Source of the DNA: [Mycobacterium] nativiensis
Lineage (GTDB): Bacteria; Actinomycetota; Actinomycetes; Mycobacteriales; Mycobacteriaceae
Reading direction: 5' to 3'
DNA: 64,000 bases
NCBI RefSeq assembly: GCF_020172685.1
Contig: NZ_CP083986.1
Span: forward strand, 1,658,614 to 1,722,613
Shown piece by piece: positions 48,084 to 56,117 of this stretch (its first letter is position 1; each line of letters starts with the position of its first letter). The position numbers and the translations under genes are program-made. The notes under the pieces are model-generated. The model ran no database searches. It was not told where the DNA came from and worked only from the letters and a program-made list of their open reading frames with translations.

Positions 48084-48725
48084 TCAGCCGTCGGTGAGCA
48101 TGGCGTCGAGCAGTCGGTGCACCACCGTGGTGACATCGGCGCGCGTCTGATCGCGGTCGTCTGCTGTCGCGACCAGCATCGCGGCCTCGTCGAGTGCACC
48201 GATCAGGACGTGCGCGAGCGCGCGGACCGGCTGGTGGGGGAGTTGGCCCGCCTTCATCGCCTCGCTGAGTAGCTGTTCGGTCATGCCCAGGCTGTAGCGC
48301 TGCGCCACATCGCGAAAACCGTCCCAGCCCAGGACGTTCGGCGCGTCGAGTAGCAGGAGTTGGCGCACCTCCGGATCGTCGGCCACCACCAGCCAGCTGT
48401 CCGCCGCCGACCGCAACGCGGCGGCCGGGGTGGTCGCCGCCGAGGCGGCCACCGCTTCGGCGAGCCGCGCCATCAAGTCGGTCTCCACGGCCTCCACGAC
48501 CGCCAGGAACAGCGCGGCCTTGTCCGGGAACTGGTGATACATCGCGCCGCGGGTCACGCCGGCGGCTTCGGCGATCTCAGGGGTGCCCACGGCGGCGAAG
48601 CCGCGCGCGCCCCACAGCCTGCGGGCCGCGGCCGTCAGCGCGGCGCGGGTGGCGGCCGATCGCTCCGCCTGGGTCCGACGCTTGATTTCCGTACAGGCTG
48701 TCTGTACGTTATCGGCAGGTTGCAC
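48084..48725 (-). CDS. TetR-family regulator divergent from an alpha/beta hydrolase
   Basis: A 213-residue TetR protein with helix-turn-helix VGTPEIAEAAGVTRGAMYHQF at about 41-61. GTG 48725 lies 6 bases after TAACAT (48737-48732), so the mRNA is predicted leaderless. A palindrome at 48690-48708 falls within its first codons and between the divergent genes, suggesting it represses itself and the hydrolase. The pair is absent from the M. tuberculosis order between Rv2475c and Rv2471. The ligand is unknown. Confidence 0.87.
   Translation of the reverse strand: MQPADNVQTACTEIKRRTQAERSAATRAALTAAARRLWGARGFAAVGTPEIAEAAGVTRGAMYHQFPDKAALFLAVVEAVETDLMARLAEAVAASAATTPAAALRSAADSWLVVADDPEVRQLLLLDAPNVLGWDGFRDVAQRYSLGMTEQLLSEAMKAGQLPHQPVRALAHVLIGALDEAAMLVATADDRDQTRADVTTVVHRLLDAMLTDG
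48690..48708. promoter_or_regulatory. TetR operator palindrome CGTACAG-N5-CTGTACG
   Basis: Perfect 7-base arms around GCTGT. It lies 17-35 bases inside the leaderless TetR transcript and 39-57 bases before the hydrolase ATG, covering the probable -35 region of the hydrolase promoter. Confidence 0.7.
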
Positions 48726-48731
48726 GTAACT

Positions 48732-48737
48732 ATGTTA
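48732..48737 (-). promoter_or_regulatory. -10 box TAACAT of the TetR gene
   Basis: Minus-strand TAACAT ends 6 bases before GTG 48725, the leaderless spacing. It overlaps the region holding the hydrolase AGGAG ribosome site on the other strand. Confidence 0.5.
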
Positions 48738-48747
48738 GGAGCTTGCA

Positions 48748-49605
48748 ATGCCCACCGTTGACATTGACGCCGGAACCATCCACTACGACACGGTTGGTCC
48801 ACAGAACGGCCGTCCGGTGCTGTTCGTCCACGGCTACACCATGGCCGCCTCGTTGTGGGGGCCGTTGAGTACCCGTCTGGCGGCACGAAATCTGCGCTGC
48901 ATCGCCCCGACCTGGCCGCTGGGCGCGCACCCGACGGCACTGCGCGCCGGAGCCGACCGGACGATGCCGGGTATCGCGGCGATGGTGGATGCGTTCATCG
49001 GCGCACTCGGGTTGCAGGACGTGGTGCTGGTCGGCAACGACACCGGGGGTGCGATCAGCCAACTGGTAGCGCTCAACCACCCGGACCGACTCGGCGCGCT
49101 GGTTCTCACCAGCTGCGACGCCTTCGAGCATTTCCCGCCGCCGATCATCAAACCGCTCATGCTGGCGGCCAAGACATCGGTCACCTTCCGCGGAGCCCTC
49201 CAGCTCATGCGGCTGCGCAGCGTCCGCAGACGCGGCTTCGGGGCGCTGTCGCACGGCGACATCGATCACTTGGTGGCCGAGTGGGTCAAACCGGCTTGGA
49301 GTGACGCGGCCGTCGCCGAAGACCTGCGCCACTTCACCAGGTCGTTGCGGCAGGAGACCACCCTGGACGCCGGTGCGCGACTCGGTGAGTTCACGAAGCC
49401 CGCCCTGATCGCCTGGTCCGCCGATGACCTGTTCTTTCCCATCGACGACGGCAAGCGCCTCGCCGACGCGCTGCCCAACGCCAGGTTCGAACTCATTGAA
49501 GGCGCCCGCACCTTCTCCATGCTCGATCAACCCGACCGACTGGCAGACCTGGTGGCCGAATTCGCCAGGGCCGGAAGCGGACCCGGAGTGCGCGGTCGCG
49601 GGTGA
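48748..49605 (+). CDS. Alpha/beta hydrolase with Asp nucleophile
   Basis: A 285-residue alpha/beta hydrolase. LFVHGYTMAASLWG supplies the oxyanion region. The nucleophile elbow is VGNDTGGA, with D98 as in haloalkane dehalogenases and epoxide hydrolases. The usual catalytic histidine near the C-terminus (typically GAxHFxxxE/DxP) is replaced: the segment reads GARTFSMLDQP with T255. Activity may therefore differ or be lost. AGGAG lies 7 bases before ATG 48748. It is controlled with the divergent TetR gene and convergent with aglA, 12 bases apart. Confidence 0.85.
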   Translation: MPTVDIDAGTIHYDTVGPQNGRPVLFVHGYTMAASLWGPLSTRLAARNLRCIAPTWPLGAHPTALRAGADRTMPGIAAMVDAFIGALGLQDVVLVGNDTGGAISQLVALNHPDRLGALVLTSCDAFEHFPPPIIKPLMLAAKTSVTFRGALQLMRLRSVRRRGFGALSHGDIDHLVAEWVKPAWSDAAVAEDLRHFTRSLRQETTLDAGARLGEFTKPALIAWSADDLFFPIDDGKRLADALPNARFELIEGARTFSMLDQPDRLADLVAEFARAGSGPGVRGRG

Positions 49606-49617
49606 GTTATCCGGCGG

Positions 49618-51195
49618 TCACACCAGCCATGCCGCGGAGTTCGGCGGCAACTGGGCGCCGGACAGCGGTCCGCTGGCCAGTAGCAGCTTCCCTTCCGGCA
49701 GTGCCACCGGCCGCTGGCCGGTGTTGAGCGCGCAGACCAGGCCGTCGCGCCGGAATGCCAGGGCGCCGTCGGGCATGGCAAGCCACTGGACGCCGGTGTC
49801 GAATCCCGCTCGCTGCCCGCGTATTTCGAGAGCCCGCCGGTACAGCGACAACGTCGAGTCCGGGTCGCCCAACTGACGTTCGACGGTCAGGGATGCCCAA
49901 TCAGGTGGCATCGGCAGCCAGGTGTCGGCTCGCTCGGAGAACCCGAACGCCGGCGCGTCACCCGACCACGGCAACGGCACCCGGCAGCCATCGCGTCCGC
50001 GTTCGGTGTGCCCCGAGCGCTCCCAGACCGGATCCTGCAACGCCTCATCGGGCAGCTCGACTTCCGGCAGGCCCAACTCCTGGCCGTTATAGACGAACAC
50101 CGTCCCCGGCAGCGCCAGCAGGACCAATGCCATCGCCCGGGCCCGGGCCAGGCCGATCGCGCCGTCACCGTAGCGGGTGACCGCCCGCTGCACGTCGTGG
50201 TTCTCCAGCGCCCAGGTCGGGGTGCCATCGACCGACGCGACGGCGGCCAGCGAATTGTCGATCGCGTCGCGGATGTCGGCGGCGTCGAAGTCGGCCTGCA
50301 GCAGCCGGAAATTGAAGGCCAGGTGCAGTTCGTCGGGCCGCAGGTACTCGGCGAACTGGGCGTTGTCGTGCACCCAGACCTCGCCGACGGTGACCGCGCC
50401 CGGGTAGTCGTCGACGATCGCGCGGATCGCCCGGTGGATCGGGTGCACGCCGGGCCGGTTGAAGCGCGGGTCGTCGTCCTGGTGGGCCAGCAGCTTCACG
50501 TCGGTGACGGCCATGTCGGGCAGGCCGGGGGGTTTGGCCATGCCGTGGGAGACGTCGATGCGGAAGCCGTCGACCCCGCGGTCCAGCCAGAATCGCAGGG
50601 TCTTCTCGAAGTCGGCGAAGACCTCGGGGTTGTCCCAGTTCAGGTCGGGTTGGTGGGTGTCGAACAGGTGCAGGTACCACTGGCCGGGACCGCCGTCGGG
50701 CTCGGTGACGCGAGTCCAGGCCGGGCCGCCGAACACCGACACCCAGTTGTTGGGCGGTCGACTGCCGTCCGGCCCGCGGCCGTCCCGGAAGATGTAGAGC
50801 TCCCGCGCGGGGCTGCCCGGCCCGCTGGTGAGCGCCTCCACGAACCACGGATGCTCCGAACTGGTGTGGTTGGGCACCAGATCCATGGTCAGCTTGATCC
50901 CGCGTTCGTGAGCGGCCGCGGCCAACCGGTCCAGGGCAGCCAGGTCACCGAAGAGCGGGTCGATGGCACGCGGATCCGCCACGTCGTACCCGTGGTCGGC
51001 CATCGGAGACACCATCACCGGGTTCAGCCAGATCGCGTCGATGCCGAGGTCGCACAGATAGTCCAGATGCGCGGTCACCCCGTCCAGATCGCCGACCCCG
51101 TCGCCGTTGCTGTCTGCGAACGAGCGGGGATAGGCCTGGTAGAAGGCGCTGTCGGCCCACCACGGCGTTGCGTCGGGGCGTGCGGCGGCACCCAT
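49618..51195 (-). CDS. aglA: Alpha-glucosidase, GH13
   Basis: A 525-residue GH13 alpha-glucosidase/trehalase-like enzyme, counterpart of Rv2471. Catalytic blocks are DLVPNHTSSEHPWF, the nucleophile Asp in GFRIDVSHG, the acid/base Glu in TVGEVWVHD and the transition-state stabiliser in ALENHDVQRA. It releases glucose from alpha-linked oligosaccharides; no signal peptide, so cytosolic. The start ATG 51195 overlaps the glbO stop by one base (TGATG), coupling the two. An upstream extension to 51321 is shadow of glbO. Confidence 0.9.
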   Translation of the reverse strand: MGAAARPDATPWWADSAFYQAYPRSFADSNGDGVGDLDGVTAHLDYLCDLGIDAIWLNPVMVSPMADHGYDVADPRAIDPLFGDLAALDRLAAAAHERGIKLTMDLVPNHTSSEHPWFVEALTSGPGSPARELYIFRDGRGPDGSRPPNNWVSVFGGPAWTRVTEPDGGPGQWYLHLFDTHQPDLNWDNPEVFADFEKTLRFWLDRGVDGFRIDVSHGMAKPPGLPDMAVTDVKLLAHQDDDPRFNRPGVHPIHRAIRAIVDDYPGAVTVGEVWVHDNAQFAEYLRPDELHLAFNFRLLQADFDAADIRDAIDNSLAAVASVDGTPTWALENHDVQRAVTRYGDGAIGLARARAMALVLLALPGTVFVYNGQELGLPEVELPDEALQDPVWERSGHTERGRDGCRVPLPWSGDAPAFGFSERADTWLPMPPDWASLTVERQLGDPDSTLSLYRRALEIRGQRAGFDTGVQWLAMPDGALAFRRDGLVCALNTGQRPVALPEGKLLLASGPLSGAQLPPNSAAWLV

Positions 51196-51593
51196 CAGAT
51201 CGGCGCGTTGATCAGGAAGTCGGCCACCGTATGCAGATAGTCCAGCAGTTCGGCGCGGTGCGGGTCGCCGAGTGTGTCCGAGTCGATCTCGCCGACCGCG
51301 GTAACCATGCAGCGCAGCCATGCGTCGCGTTGCAGCGGGCCGATCCGGTAGGGGATGTGCCGCATCCGCAGCCGCGGGTGGCCGCGAAGGTCGGTGTAGG
51401 TACGCGGGCCGCCCCAGTACTGCTCGAGGAACATGCGCAGGCGCTCCTCGGCGCCGTCCATGTCGTCGGCGGGGTACATCGGCCGCAGAATCGGATCCTC
51501 GGCGACCAGTTGATAAAACCGCGACACGATGGCGTGGAAGGTTTCCGCACCGCCTACGGCGTCATAAAACGAGGGTTCTTCTATCGGCTGCAT
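51195..51593 (-). CDS. glbO: Truncated haemoglobin O
   Basis: A 132-residue group II (O) 2-on-2 haemoglobin. The proximal F8 histidine is H79 in RMRHIPYRI, the distal CD1 tyrosine is Y40, and the group II G8 tryptophan is W92 in RDAWLRCM. It corresponds to Rv2470 and binds O2, supporting respiration or peroxide/NO chemistry near the membrane. The ATG is at 51593. Directly upstream a hairpin can cover its ribosome site. It is translationally coupled to aglA, as in M. tuberculosis. Confidence 0.93.
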   Translation of the reverse strand: MQPIEEPSFYDAVGGAETFHAIVSRFYQLVAEDPILRPMYPADDMDGAEERLRMFLEQYWGGPRTYTDLRGHPRLRMRHIPYRIGPLQRDAWLRCMVTAVGEIDSDTLGDPHRAELLDYLHTVADFLINAPI

Positions 51594-51594
51594 C

Positions 51595-51610
51595 GCCCAC
51601 CATTGTGGGC
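51595..51610 (-). promoter_or_regulatory. Hairpin covering the glbO ribosome-binding site
   Basis: On the minus strand GCCCAC-AATG-GTGGGC forms a perfect 6-bp stem ending one base before the glbO ATG (51593). The 3' arm contains GGTGGG, the only Shine-Dalgarno-like sequence, so folding would hide it. It could equally be a DNA operator. Confidence 0.45.
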
Positions 51611-51694
51611 CATCGCGGGTACCTGCCAGTGAACACACGGCAAATGGGCGTGCGACCAGCGCCGAATCATGGTGAACTGTTCGGCGGAGGATCA

Positions 51695-51721
51695 ATGGTG
51701 CAGTACAAAAGCCGGCTATGA
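51695..51721 (+). CDS. Leader peptide MVQYKSRL coupled to the HNH gene
   Basis: ATG 51695 has GGAGG 5 bases before it and opens an 8-residue ORF whose TGA overlaps the ATG of the HNH gene as ATGA. The HNH gene itself has no Shine-Dalgarno, so ribosomes probably reach it by re-initiation. Confidence 0.5.
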   Translation: MVQYKSRL

Positions 51722-52356
51722 AGCGTCGGGGCCACCGCAACCCCGGTGCCCCCGCGGCGAGCCTGACCGGGCTTGCCGCCGCCCCATGCCTGCACTCTGT
51801 CGCCACTTCTGATTCCGTACCCGACGCCGCCGCATCGATCTGGACCCGACGGCGGGTGTTGCTGCTGAACTCCACCTTCGAGCCGTTGACGGCGCTTCCG
51901 CTGCGGCGTGCCGTCGTGATGTTGATGTGTGGCAAAGCCGACGTGGTGCACGACGACCCGTCCGGGCCGGTCATCCACTCCGCGACCCGGTCGGTGGCGG
52001 TGCCATCGGTGATTCGGCTGCGGTCGTATGTCCGGGTGCCCTATCGTGCCCGCACCCCCCTGACCCGGGCCGCGCTGATGCACCGCGACCGGCACTGTTG
52101 CGCCTACTGCGGCGGCAAGGCCGACACTGTCGACCACGTGGTGCCGCGCAGTCGCGGCGGTGACCACTCCTGGGAGAACTGCGTGGCCGCCTGCTCGACA
52201 TGCAATCACCGCAAAGCGGATCGATTGTTGACCGAACTCGGCTGGACGTTGAGCCTGGTGCCGACCTCGCCGAAGGGCCAGCACTGGCGGTTGCTGGCAG
52301 TGATCAACGACCTGGACCCGGTGTGGATGCGTTACCTCGGTGAAGGCGCCGCCTGA
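51718..52356 (+). CDS. HNH endonuclease family protein
   Basis: A 212-residue HNH nuclease-fold protein, counterpart of Rv2469c. The C-terminal HNH/zinc module reads CAYCGG, then [23 protein letters not shown] and CNHRKADR, with both CXXC pairs and the metal/catalytic histidines intact. The first 45 residues are poorly ordered; the N-terminal [20 protein letters not shown] belongs to the actinobacterial subfamily. The role is unknown; it is conserved and not phage-associated. Start ATG 51718 is coupled to the leader peptide. It is convergent with the membrane-protein gene, 5 bases apart. Confidence 0.87.
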   Translation: MKRRGHRNPGAPAASLTGLAAAPCLHSVATSDSVPDAAASIWTRRRVLLLNSTFEPLTALPLRRAVVMLMCGKADVVHDDPSGPVIHSATRSVAVPSVIRLRSYVRVPYRARTPLTRAALMHRDRHCCAYCGGKADTVDHVVPRSRGGDHSWENCVAACSTCNHRKADRLLTELGWTLSLVPTSPKGQHWRLLAVINDLDPVWMRYLGEGAA

Positions 52357-52361
52357 GCTCG

Positions 52362-52805
52362 CTAACGATCGAGCCATCCGGTGACGAATCCGGCGAGCAG
52401 AACGGCGAACCCGCCCATCTCACCGACGATGAGCAGCACCATCGAGATGTGCATGCCCGTACTGGGGTGCTCGAATTGGTTGGTGGTGTCCTGCAGGGCG
52501 CCGTGCACGATGTAGCTGACGATGGCGGCCAGGAAGTAGAACACGATCACCATGGCCGCAGTCAGATTCACCCAGGTCGGCCAGACGCTCAGCTCGACGA
52601 AAACCGCGGTCAACAGCGTGGCGAAGGCGTACAGCAGCGCGGCACGGTGTGCGATGTCGACGTAGGGATGCGCGAAGCGTTCCGGCCGGGTGACCATCTG
52701 CCGGTATTTCCAGATGCCGAGTCCCAGGGCGAGCAGGAATATCAGGCCTGCCGCCAGCAGTGTTACCAGGGTGTCGGTGCCCAATGCCTGGCCGGACCAA
52801 TCCAC
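52362..52805 (-). CDS. Four-helix integral membrane protein, unknown family
   Basis: 147 residues with four hydrophobic segments at about 12-32, 52-72, 80-102 and 119-142. A conserved-looking loop HPYVDIAHRAALLYAF lies between helices 1 and 2. I do not recognise the family. It is the last gene of a minus-strand operon, 12 bases after the nitrilase, so it may be the membrane partner or transporter for that pathway. Confidence 0.75.
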   Translation of the reverse strand: MDWSGQALGTDTLVTLLAAGLIFLLALGLGIWKYRQMVTRPERFAHPYVDIAHRAALLYAFATLLTAVFVELSVWPTWVNLTAAMVIVFYFLAAIVSYIVHGALQDTTNQFEHPSTGMHISMVLLIVGEMGGFAVLLAGFVTGWLDR

Positions 52806-52817
52806 GATGCTTCCTCC

Positions 52818-53747
52818 TCAGATGTTCTGCGCGACGTTGCGCCGATACCAGCGACGACCGTGCTGGCGTTGGTAGTGCCACACCGCGGTGGGCAACGTTC
52901 CTCGGCGATGCAGCCAGAAGCCGTCCGGCGGCGCGAGTCGGGCCGGCTGGCGCTCCAGCGTGATCTCACCGAGTGCGATCCCTTCGCCTTCGGCGGCGTG
53001 CCGTTCCGCGACGACGGTGCCGTCCGCGGTGGCGATCAGGGTGGCGCCCTCGAAGTGACCGCGATACCGCAGTGGCAGCCAGGGCATGGCGCAGGTCAGT
53101 TCGCCCGCATGGGCGGCATGCACCACGGGGGCGCCGACATACTGGGCAAATGACGCCGCCGCCTGGCGTGCCGTTCCGGCGTTGTTGCGTTCGAGGCGGT
53201 CGAACAGCAGATGTGGCGACCAGCGCGGTATCGACCACCAGCCCGAGCCGGTCATCACCAGGTCCACCCGGCCGCACAGCCGTCGTACGGTCTGGGTGCG
53301 CATCAACTCCCAGCACACTGCGGCGCCGACCGCGTGTTCGCCCGCGGTGAGAACACCGTCGTCGTCGCCGGTGGTGTAGAACGCGTTCTCCCACATCGTG
53401 GGCAGATCCTTGTCGTGCCGTCCCACCACACCCCCGGGATCCGCGAGCAGGTAGGCGTTGCGGACGTGGCCGTCGGGATCACGGCACAGAAAGGACCCAC
53501 CGACCAGCGCGCGGTGCCGGCGAGCCAGCGCGGTGAGCAGTTCGGTGGCCGCACCGTCGGGCGGCAACGCCGCCGTAGCCAGTGCCGGCTCGAATCCGAT
53601 ACCGGTGGTGAAGAACTCCGGCAGGGCGATGATCCTGGCGCCGGCGCGGCCCGCCTCGTCGGCCAGCCGCTCGCAGGCGGCAAGATTGGCCGGAATGTCG
53701 CCGAGTACCGCCTCCAGCTGGACAGCCGCAGCAAGAACCATGGTCAT
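52818..53747 (-). CDS. Carbon-nitrogen hydrolase (nitrilase superfamily)
   Basis: 309 residues with the complete catalytic triad: E44 (ALPEFFTTG), K113 (GRHDKDLPT) and C145 (GAAVCWELMRT). The cysteine context CWE resembles nitrilases and amidases. It would hydrolyse a nitrile or amide; the substrate is unknown. The N-terminal methionine at 53747 overlaps the RidA-like gene stop as ATGA; ATG 53741 two codons on has better-spaced AAAGG. A longer frame to 53855 is shadow. It is part of the MOSC-RidA-nitrilase-membrane protein operon. Confidence 0.87.
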   Translation of the reverse strand: MTMVLAAAVQLEAVLGDIPANLAACERLADEAGRAGARIIALPEFFTTGIGFEPALATAALPPDGAATELLTALARRHRALVGGSFLCRDPDGHVRNAYLLADPGGVVGRHDKDLPTMWENAFYTTGDDDGVLTAGEHAVGAAVCWELMRTQTVRRLCGRVDLVMTGSGWWSIPRWSPHLLFDRLERNNAGTARQAAASFAQYVGAPVVHAAHAGELTCAMPWLPLRYRGHFEGATLIATADGTVVAERHAAEGEGIALGEITLERQPARLAPPDGFWLHRRGTLPTAVWHYQRQHGRRWYRRNVAQNI

Positions 53748-54160
53748 CGCCTTTCCGGAACGACAGCGCAGCCCTGGATTTCGAGCAACGTCTGTGGCAG
53801 AGACAGTCGTGCGACACCGATCGAGGTGAGAGCCGGTCGGTGTTCTCCCACCCATGGTGCATAAACATGCGGCAGCGCGGCCGACAACTCGTCGATCGCG
53901 GTGCTGTAGATGGTCATGCTCACGATCTGTGTCCGATCGGAGCCGACGAAGGCAAGCATGGCGTCCAGCTTGTCGAGGATGAAGGTCAGCTGGCCGGTGA
54001 CATCAGCCGCCGGAATGCTGATCCCATCGGTGCCGGCCTGTGCCGCAACGATTCCCGACCAGTGCACCAGTCCTGCGGTGATCACCAGTTGCGAGATTCC
54101 CAACGCGTCGAACATTGCCGGCGGCAGGTAGCCGACGTCGGGGGTGCGCCGCTGAATCAT
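53744..54160 (-). CDS. Rid-family protein lacking the RidA arginine
   Basis: 138 residues of the YjgF/Rid fold, which usually hydrolyses reactive imines and enamines. QLVITAGLVHWSGIVAAQ, LTFILDKLDAMLAFVGSDRTQIVSM and the C-terminal LPQTLLEIQGCAVV fit the fold. The arginine of RidA (PARS/T motif) is replaced: the sequence reads RPALTSIGV with L111. It is therefore more like the Rid subfamilies outside RidA, with a different substrate. AAGGAGG precedes ATG 54160. It overlaps the nitrilase gene by ATGA and follows the MOSC gene by 14 bases. Confidence 0.82.
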   Translation of the reverse strand: MIQRRTPDVGYLPPAMFDALGISQLVITAGLVHWSGIVAAQAGTDGISIPAADVTGQLTFILDKLDAMLAFVGSDRTQIVSMTIYSTAIDELSAALPHVYAPWVGEHRPALTSIGVARLSLPQTLLEIQGCAVVPERR

Positions 54161-54174
54161 GGTGTCCTCCTTGC

Positions 54175-55083
54175 CTAGTTGATGTCCGACTCGAATCGGA
54201 CCGGGTCGCCCACCCGAACCGGTCCGGTCGCCGTCACGGTGGCGTACACCCCGGCGCACGCCAACCGCCCGAAATCTCCGATGACCTTGCTGTTGTGTTT
54301 GGCGATGGTTCGCAGCGTCGCCCGGTCCAGCGGCACGTCCTTACCGTGCGCGAGCGTGGACATCACGCATCGCGGCGTGCATAGGTCGACGCTGGCCGAG
54401 GCCGCCGCTCCGATGCTGAGCCGTCCGCCTACCCAGGCGTCTTCGACGAGTCCGGGCGCTGGGGTGTCGATCACCATCGTGGGCCGGTAGCGGCGAGGGT
54501 TGAATCTCGCGCCGGGCTCCAGCCGTTGAAAGTGGTTGAGCGTCGAGGTGGTTATGAAGTGCAGCGGTGTCAGGTCGAAGAACCTGTCGGCTTGCAGCGG
54601 GCCGTAGGTCAAGACCTCGTCGCCGTCGGCATTCGTGGTCGTGTGGCTGTACACGCCCTCCTTGGGCAGACCGGTCGCTGCGTCCCAGACCAACTCGGTC
54701 TTCGCGTCGCTGGGCACGGCCGCGGCCAGGCGTACCGCACGGCCGAGGTAGCGCGACATGGCGTCGTCGAGGTCGGTGCCGATGTTGCGGTGCGCCCTTC
54801 CGTCAGGGAAGACGACTTCCAGCGTGGGCAACGGCTGTTCGGGCCGTGGTTCCTCGAGGTAGTAAGCCCGACAGGCCAGCATGCTGCCGTACTTTCGCGG
54901 ATTCTTCGCGTTGCACAGATTGCCGGTCTCGACATCGATGAAGGCGTACCGGTGATCCCCCAGAGCGCCATGCATGTCGATGTGGGTGTGGGTGATGCTT
55001 CGGCCGCCGACCGATTTGATGGGGAAGCGGAAGATGGTCTTGATGCGGCCGACCACGTTGTCGGCGCGCAATTCGTCGTTCAT
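54175..55083 (-). CDS. MOSC-domain molybdenum-cofactor protein, mARC/YcbX-like
   Basis: 302 residues with an N-terminal MOSC beta-barrel domain (VVGRIKTIFRFPIKSVGGRSI, GDHRYAFIDVETG) and a C-terminal MOSC domain with the expected cofactor-binding cysteine in DLCTPRCVMS. YcbX adds a C-terminal 2Fe-2S ferredoxin, which is missing here; mARC proteins also lack it. These enzymes reduce N-hydroxylated compounds. Together with a Rid protein and a nitrilase, a pathway for N-oxygenated or amide substrates is plausible but inferred. It is first in its operon, with a 310-base upstream gap. Confidence 0.83.
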   Translation of the reverse strand: MNDELRADNVVGRIKTIFRFPIKSVGGRSITHTHIDMHGALGDHRYAFIDVETGNLCNAKNPRKYGSMLACRAYYLEEPRPEQPLPTLEVVFPDGRAHRNIGTDLDDAMSRYLGRAVRLAAAVPSDAKTELVWDAATGLPKEGVYSHTTTNADGDEVLTYGPLQADRFFDLTPLHFITTSTLNHFQRLEPGARFNPRRYRPTMVIDTPAPGLVEDAWVGGRLSIGAAASASVDLCTPRCVMSTLAHGKDVPLDRATLRTIAKHNSKVIGDFGRLACAGVYATVTATGPVRVGDPVRFESDIN

Positions 55084-55393
55084 GGGACTCCCACTGGCAG
55101 GCCCCTGCTGCCCGACGGCGCGCGCCTACCTCGCGAAGGAAGAAGGCGTTGCCGCACGGCAGCAACGGGTGATCGTGCTATCTCCGAGGCCCGTGGGCCT
55201 CCCATGACTGCCGGGGCAGCCCTTCCTCACGCTGACTGCCAGTGCGAAGGTATGGCGCCACCATAATCGATGCCCGTCCAGCAGGCGCTAGGCGGTCCAT
55301 CTCGCCGATTCGTGGCCATCCGCTCCGGCTAGGCGGGATGCCTCGGCCCGGGTTCCCGCACCGGTCGATCGGCGGTGGGATACGGTTTACCGC
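55084..55393. promoter_or_regulatory. 310-base non-coding gap with strong hairpins
   Basis: No convincing ORF is present. Two stem-loops lie toward the MOSC gene: 55147-55167 (CGTTGC with GCAACG, inner CCG/CGG) and 55186-55201 (GAGGCCC with GGGCCTC, near palindromic). The minus-strand leader of the MOSC operon would carry both. The pattern fits no riboswitch I recognise. The plus-strand end of the gap holds the leaderless promoter of the next gene. Confidence 0.4.
55381..55386 (+). promoter_or_regulatory. -10 box TACGGT
   Basis: TACGGT ends 7 bases before GTG 55394, with no Shine-Dalgarno before it, fitting a leaderless start. Confidence 0.45.
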
Positions 55394-55627
55394 GTGAGCG
55401 TGTTGGAATTCCTCGGCTACTTCATCGGCATTCCGGCGTTGCTGGTCTCGCTGCTGGCAGCGCGGGTGTTGTCGTACAAATCGCCGCGTGCGGCCACCTA
55501 CCGGATGGCCGATCGGTGGACGCATCCGCCGATCCTGTGGGCGGCGACCGACGAGCGCGTCGGTGCCGGGCACGGTCACGGCAAGTCCGAGTTCAGCGTG
55601 GGAGGTGGCGCCAGTGGCAACTGGTGA
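55394..55627 (+). CDS. Small membrane protein, 77 aa
   Basis: 77 residues with one long hydrophobic segment at about 3-27 ([20 protein letters not shown]) and a hydrophilic tail containing a [19 protein letters not shown] end. It overlaps the next gene by 14 bases, so the two form one translational unit. It lies where M. tuberculosis has the Rv2468A/Rv2468c region. The function is unknown; the Gly/His end could bind metal, which is speculation. GTG 55394 is leaderless by prediction. Confidence 0.75.
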   Translation: MSVLEFLGYFIGIPALLVSLLAARVLSYKSPRAATYRMADRWTHPPILWAATDERVGAGHGHGKSEFSVGGGASGNW

Positions 55628-56081
55628 GGTTGCGACGATCGATCCGGCGGACCTGCCGTACGGCTCGGCGATCACCTACAGCGGGCGGATCTCCGGGGTC
55701 ACCGAACCCGGCGAGGTGTCCCTGCACTACCCGTTCCCGACCAGGGACCTGGTGGCGCTCGACAACGCACTGACCGATGGGTCGCGGGCATCCAAGGCCC
55801 GTTTCGCCACCTACATCGGTGATCTCGGTGCGGACACCGCAGGGCGTGCCCGCGAGATCCTGGCGAAGGTGCCCACCCCCAACGACGCGGTGCTGGTCGC
55901 TGTCTCACCGAACCAGCGGGCCATCGAGATCGTCTACGGCGCCGGCGTGGGTGCCCGCATTGCCCCGGCGGCCGCCCCGCAGGCGGTGGCCGCGGCGGCT
56001 GCGGCGTTGAGCGACGGCAGCCTGATCGACGGTCTGATCGCCGCGGTGGAACTGCTCAGCGCCGGCATCTCCCGGCCCTAG
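55614..56081 (+). CDS. DUF5130-like protein, counterpart of Rv2468c
   Basis: 155 residues, soluble. The sequence [51 protein letters not shown] followed by [26 protein letters not shown] resembles the TPM-like (TLP18.3/Psb32) fold of DUF5130 proteins next to small membrane partners. The start is GTG 55614, with GGAGG 8 bases before it, inside the end of the preceding gene. The role is unknown, possibly membrane-associated through the 77-residue partner. Confidence 0.75.
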   Translation: MATGEVATIDPADLPYGSAITYSGRISGVTEPGEVSLHYPFPTRDLVALDNALTDGSRASKARFATYIGDLGADTAGRAREILAKVPTPNDAVLVAVSPNQRAIEIVYGAGVGARIAPAAAPQAVAAAAAALSDGSLIDGLIAAVELLSAGISRP

Positions 56082-56117
56082 GTACGTCGACCGACCCGAT
56101 CACCCCTGGCGACGAGC

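Noticed and set aside
55147..55201. Known riboswitch class in the MOSC leader
   Set aside because: I compared the conserved cores of cobalamin, TPP, SAM-IV, glycine, ydaO and molybdenum-cofactor motifs by eye; none fits, so only a generic structured leader is reported.
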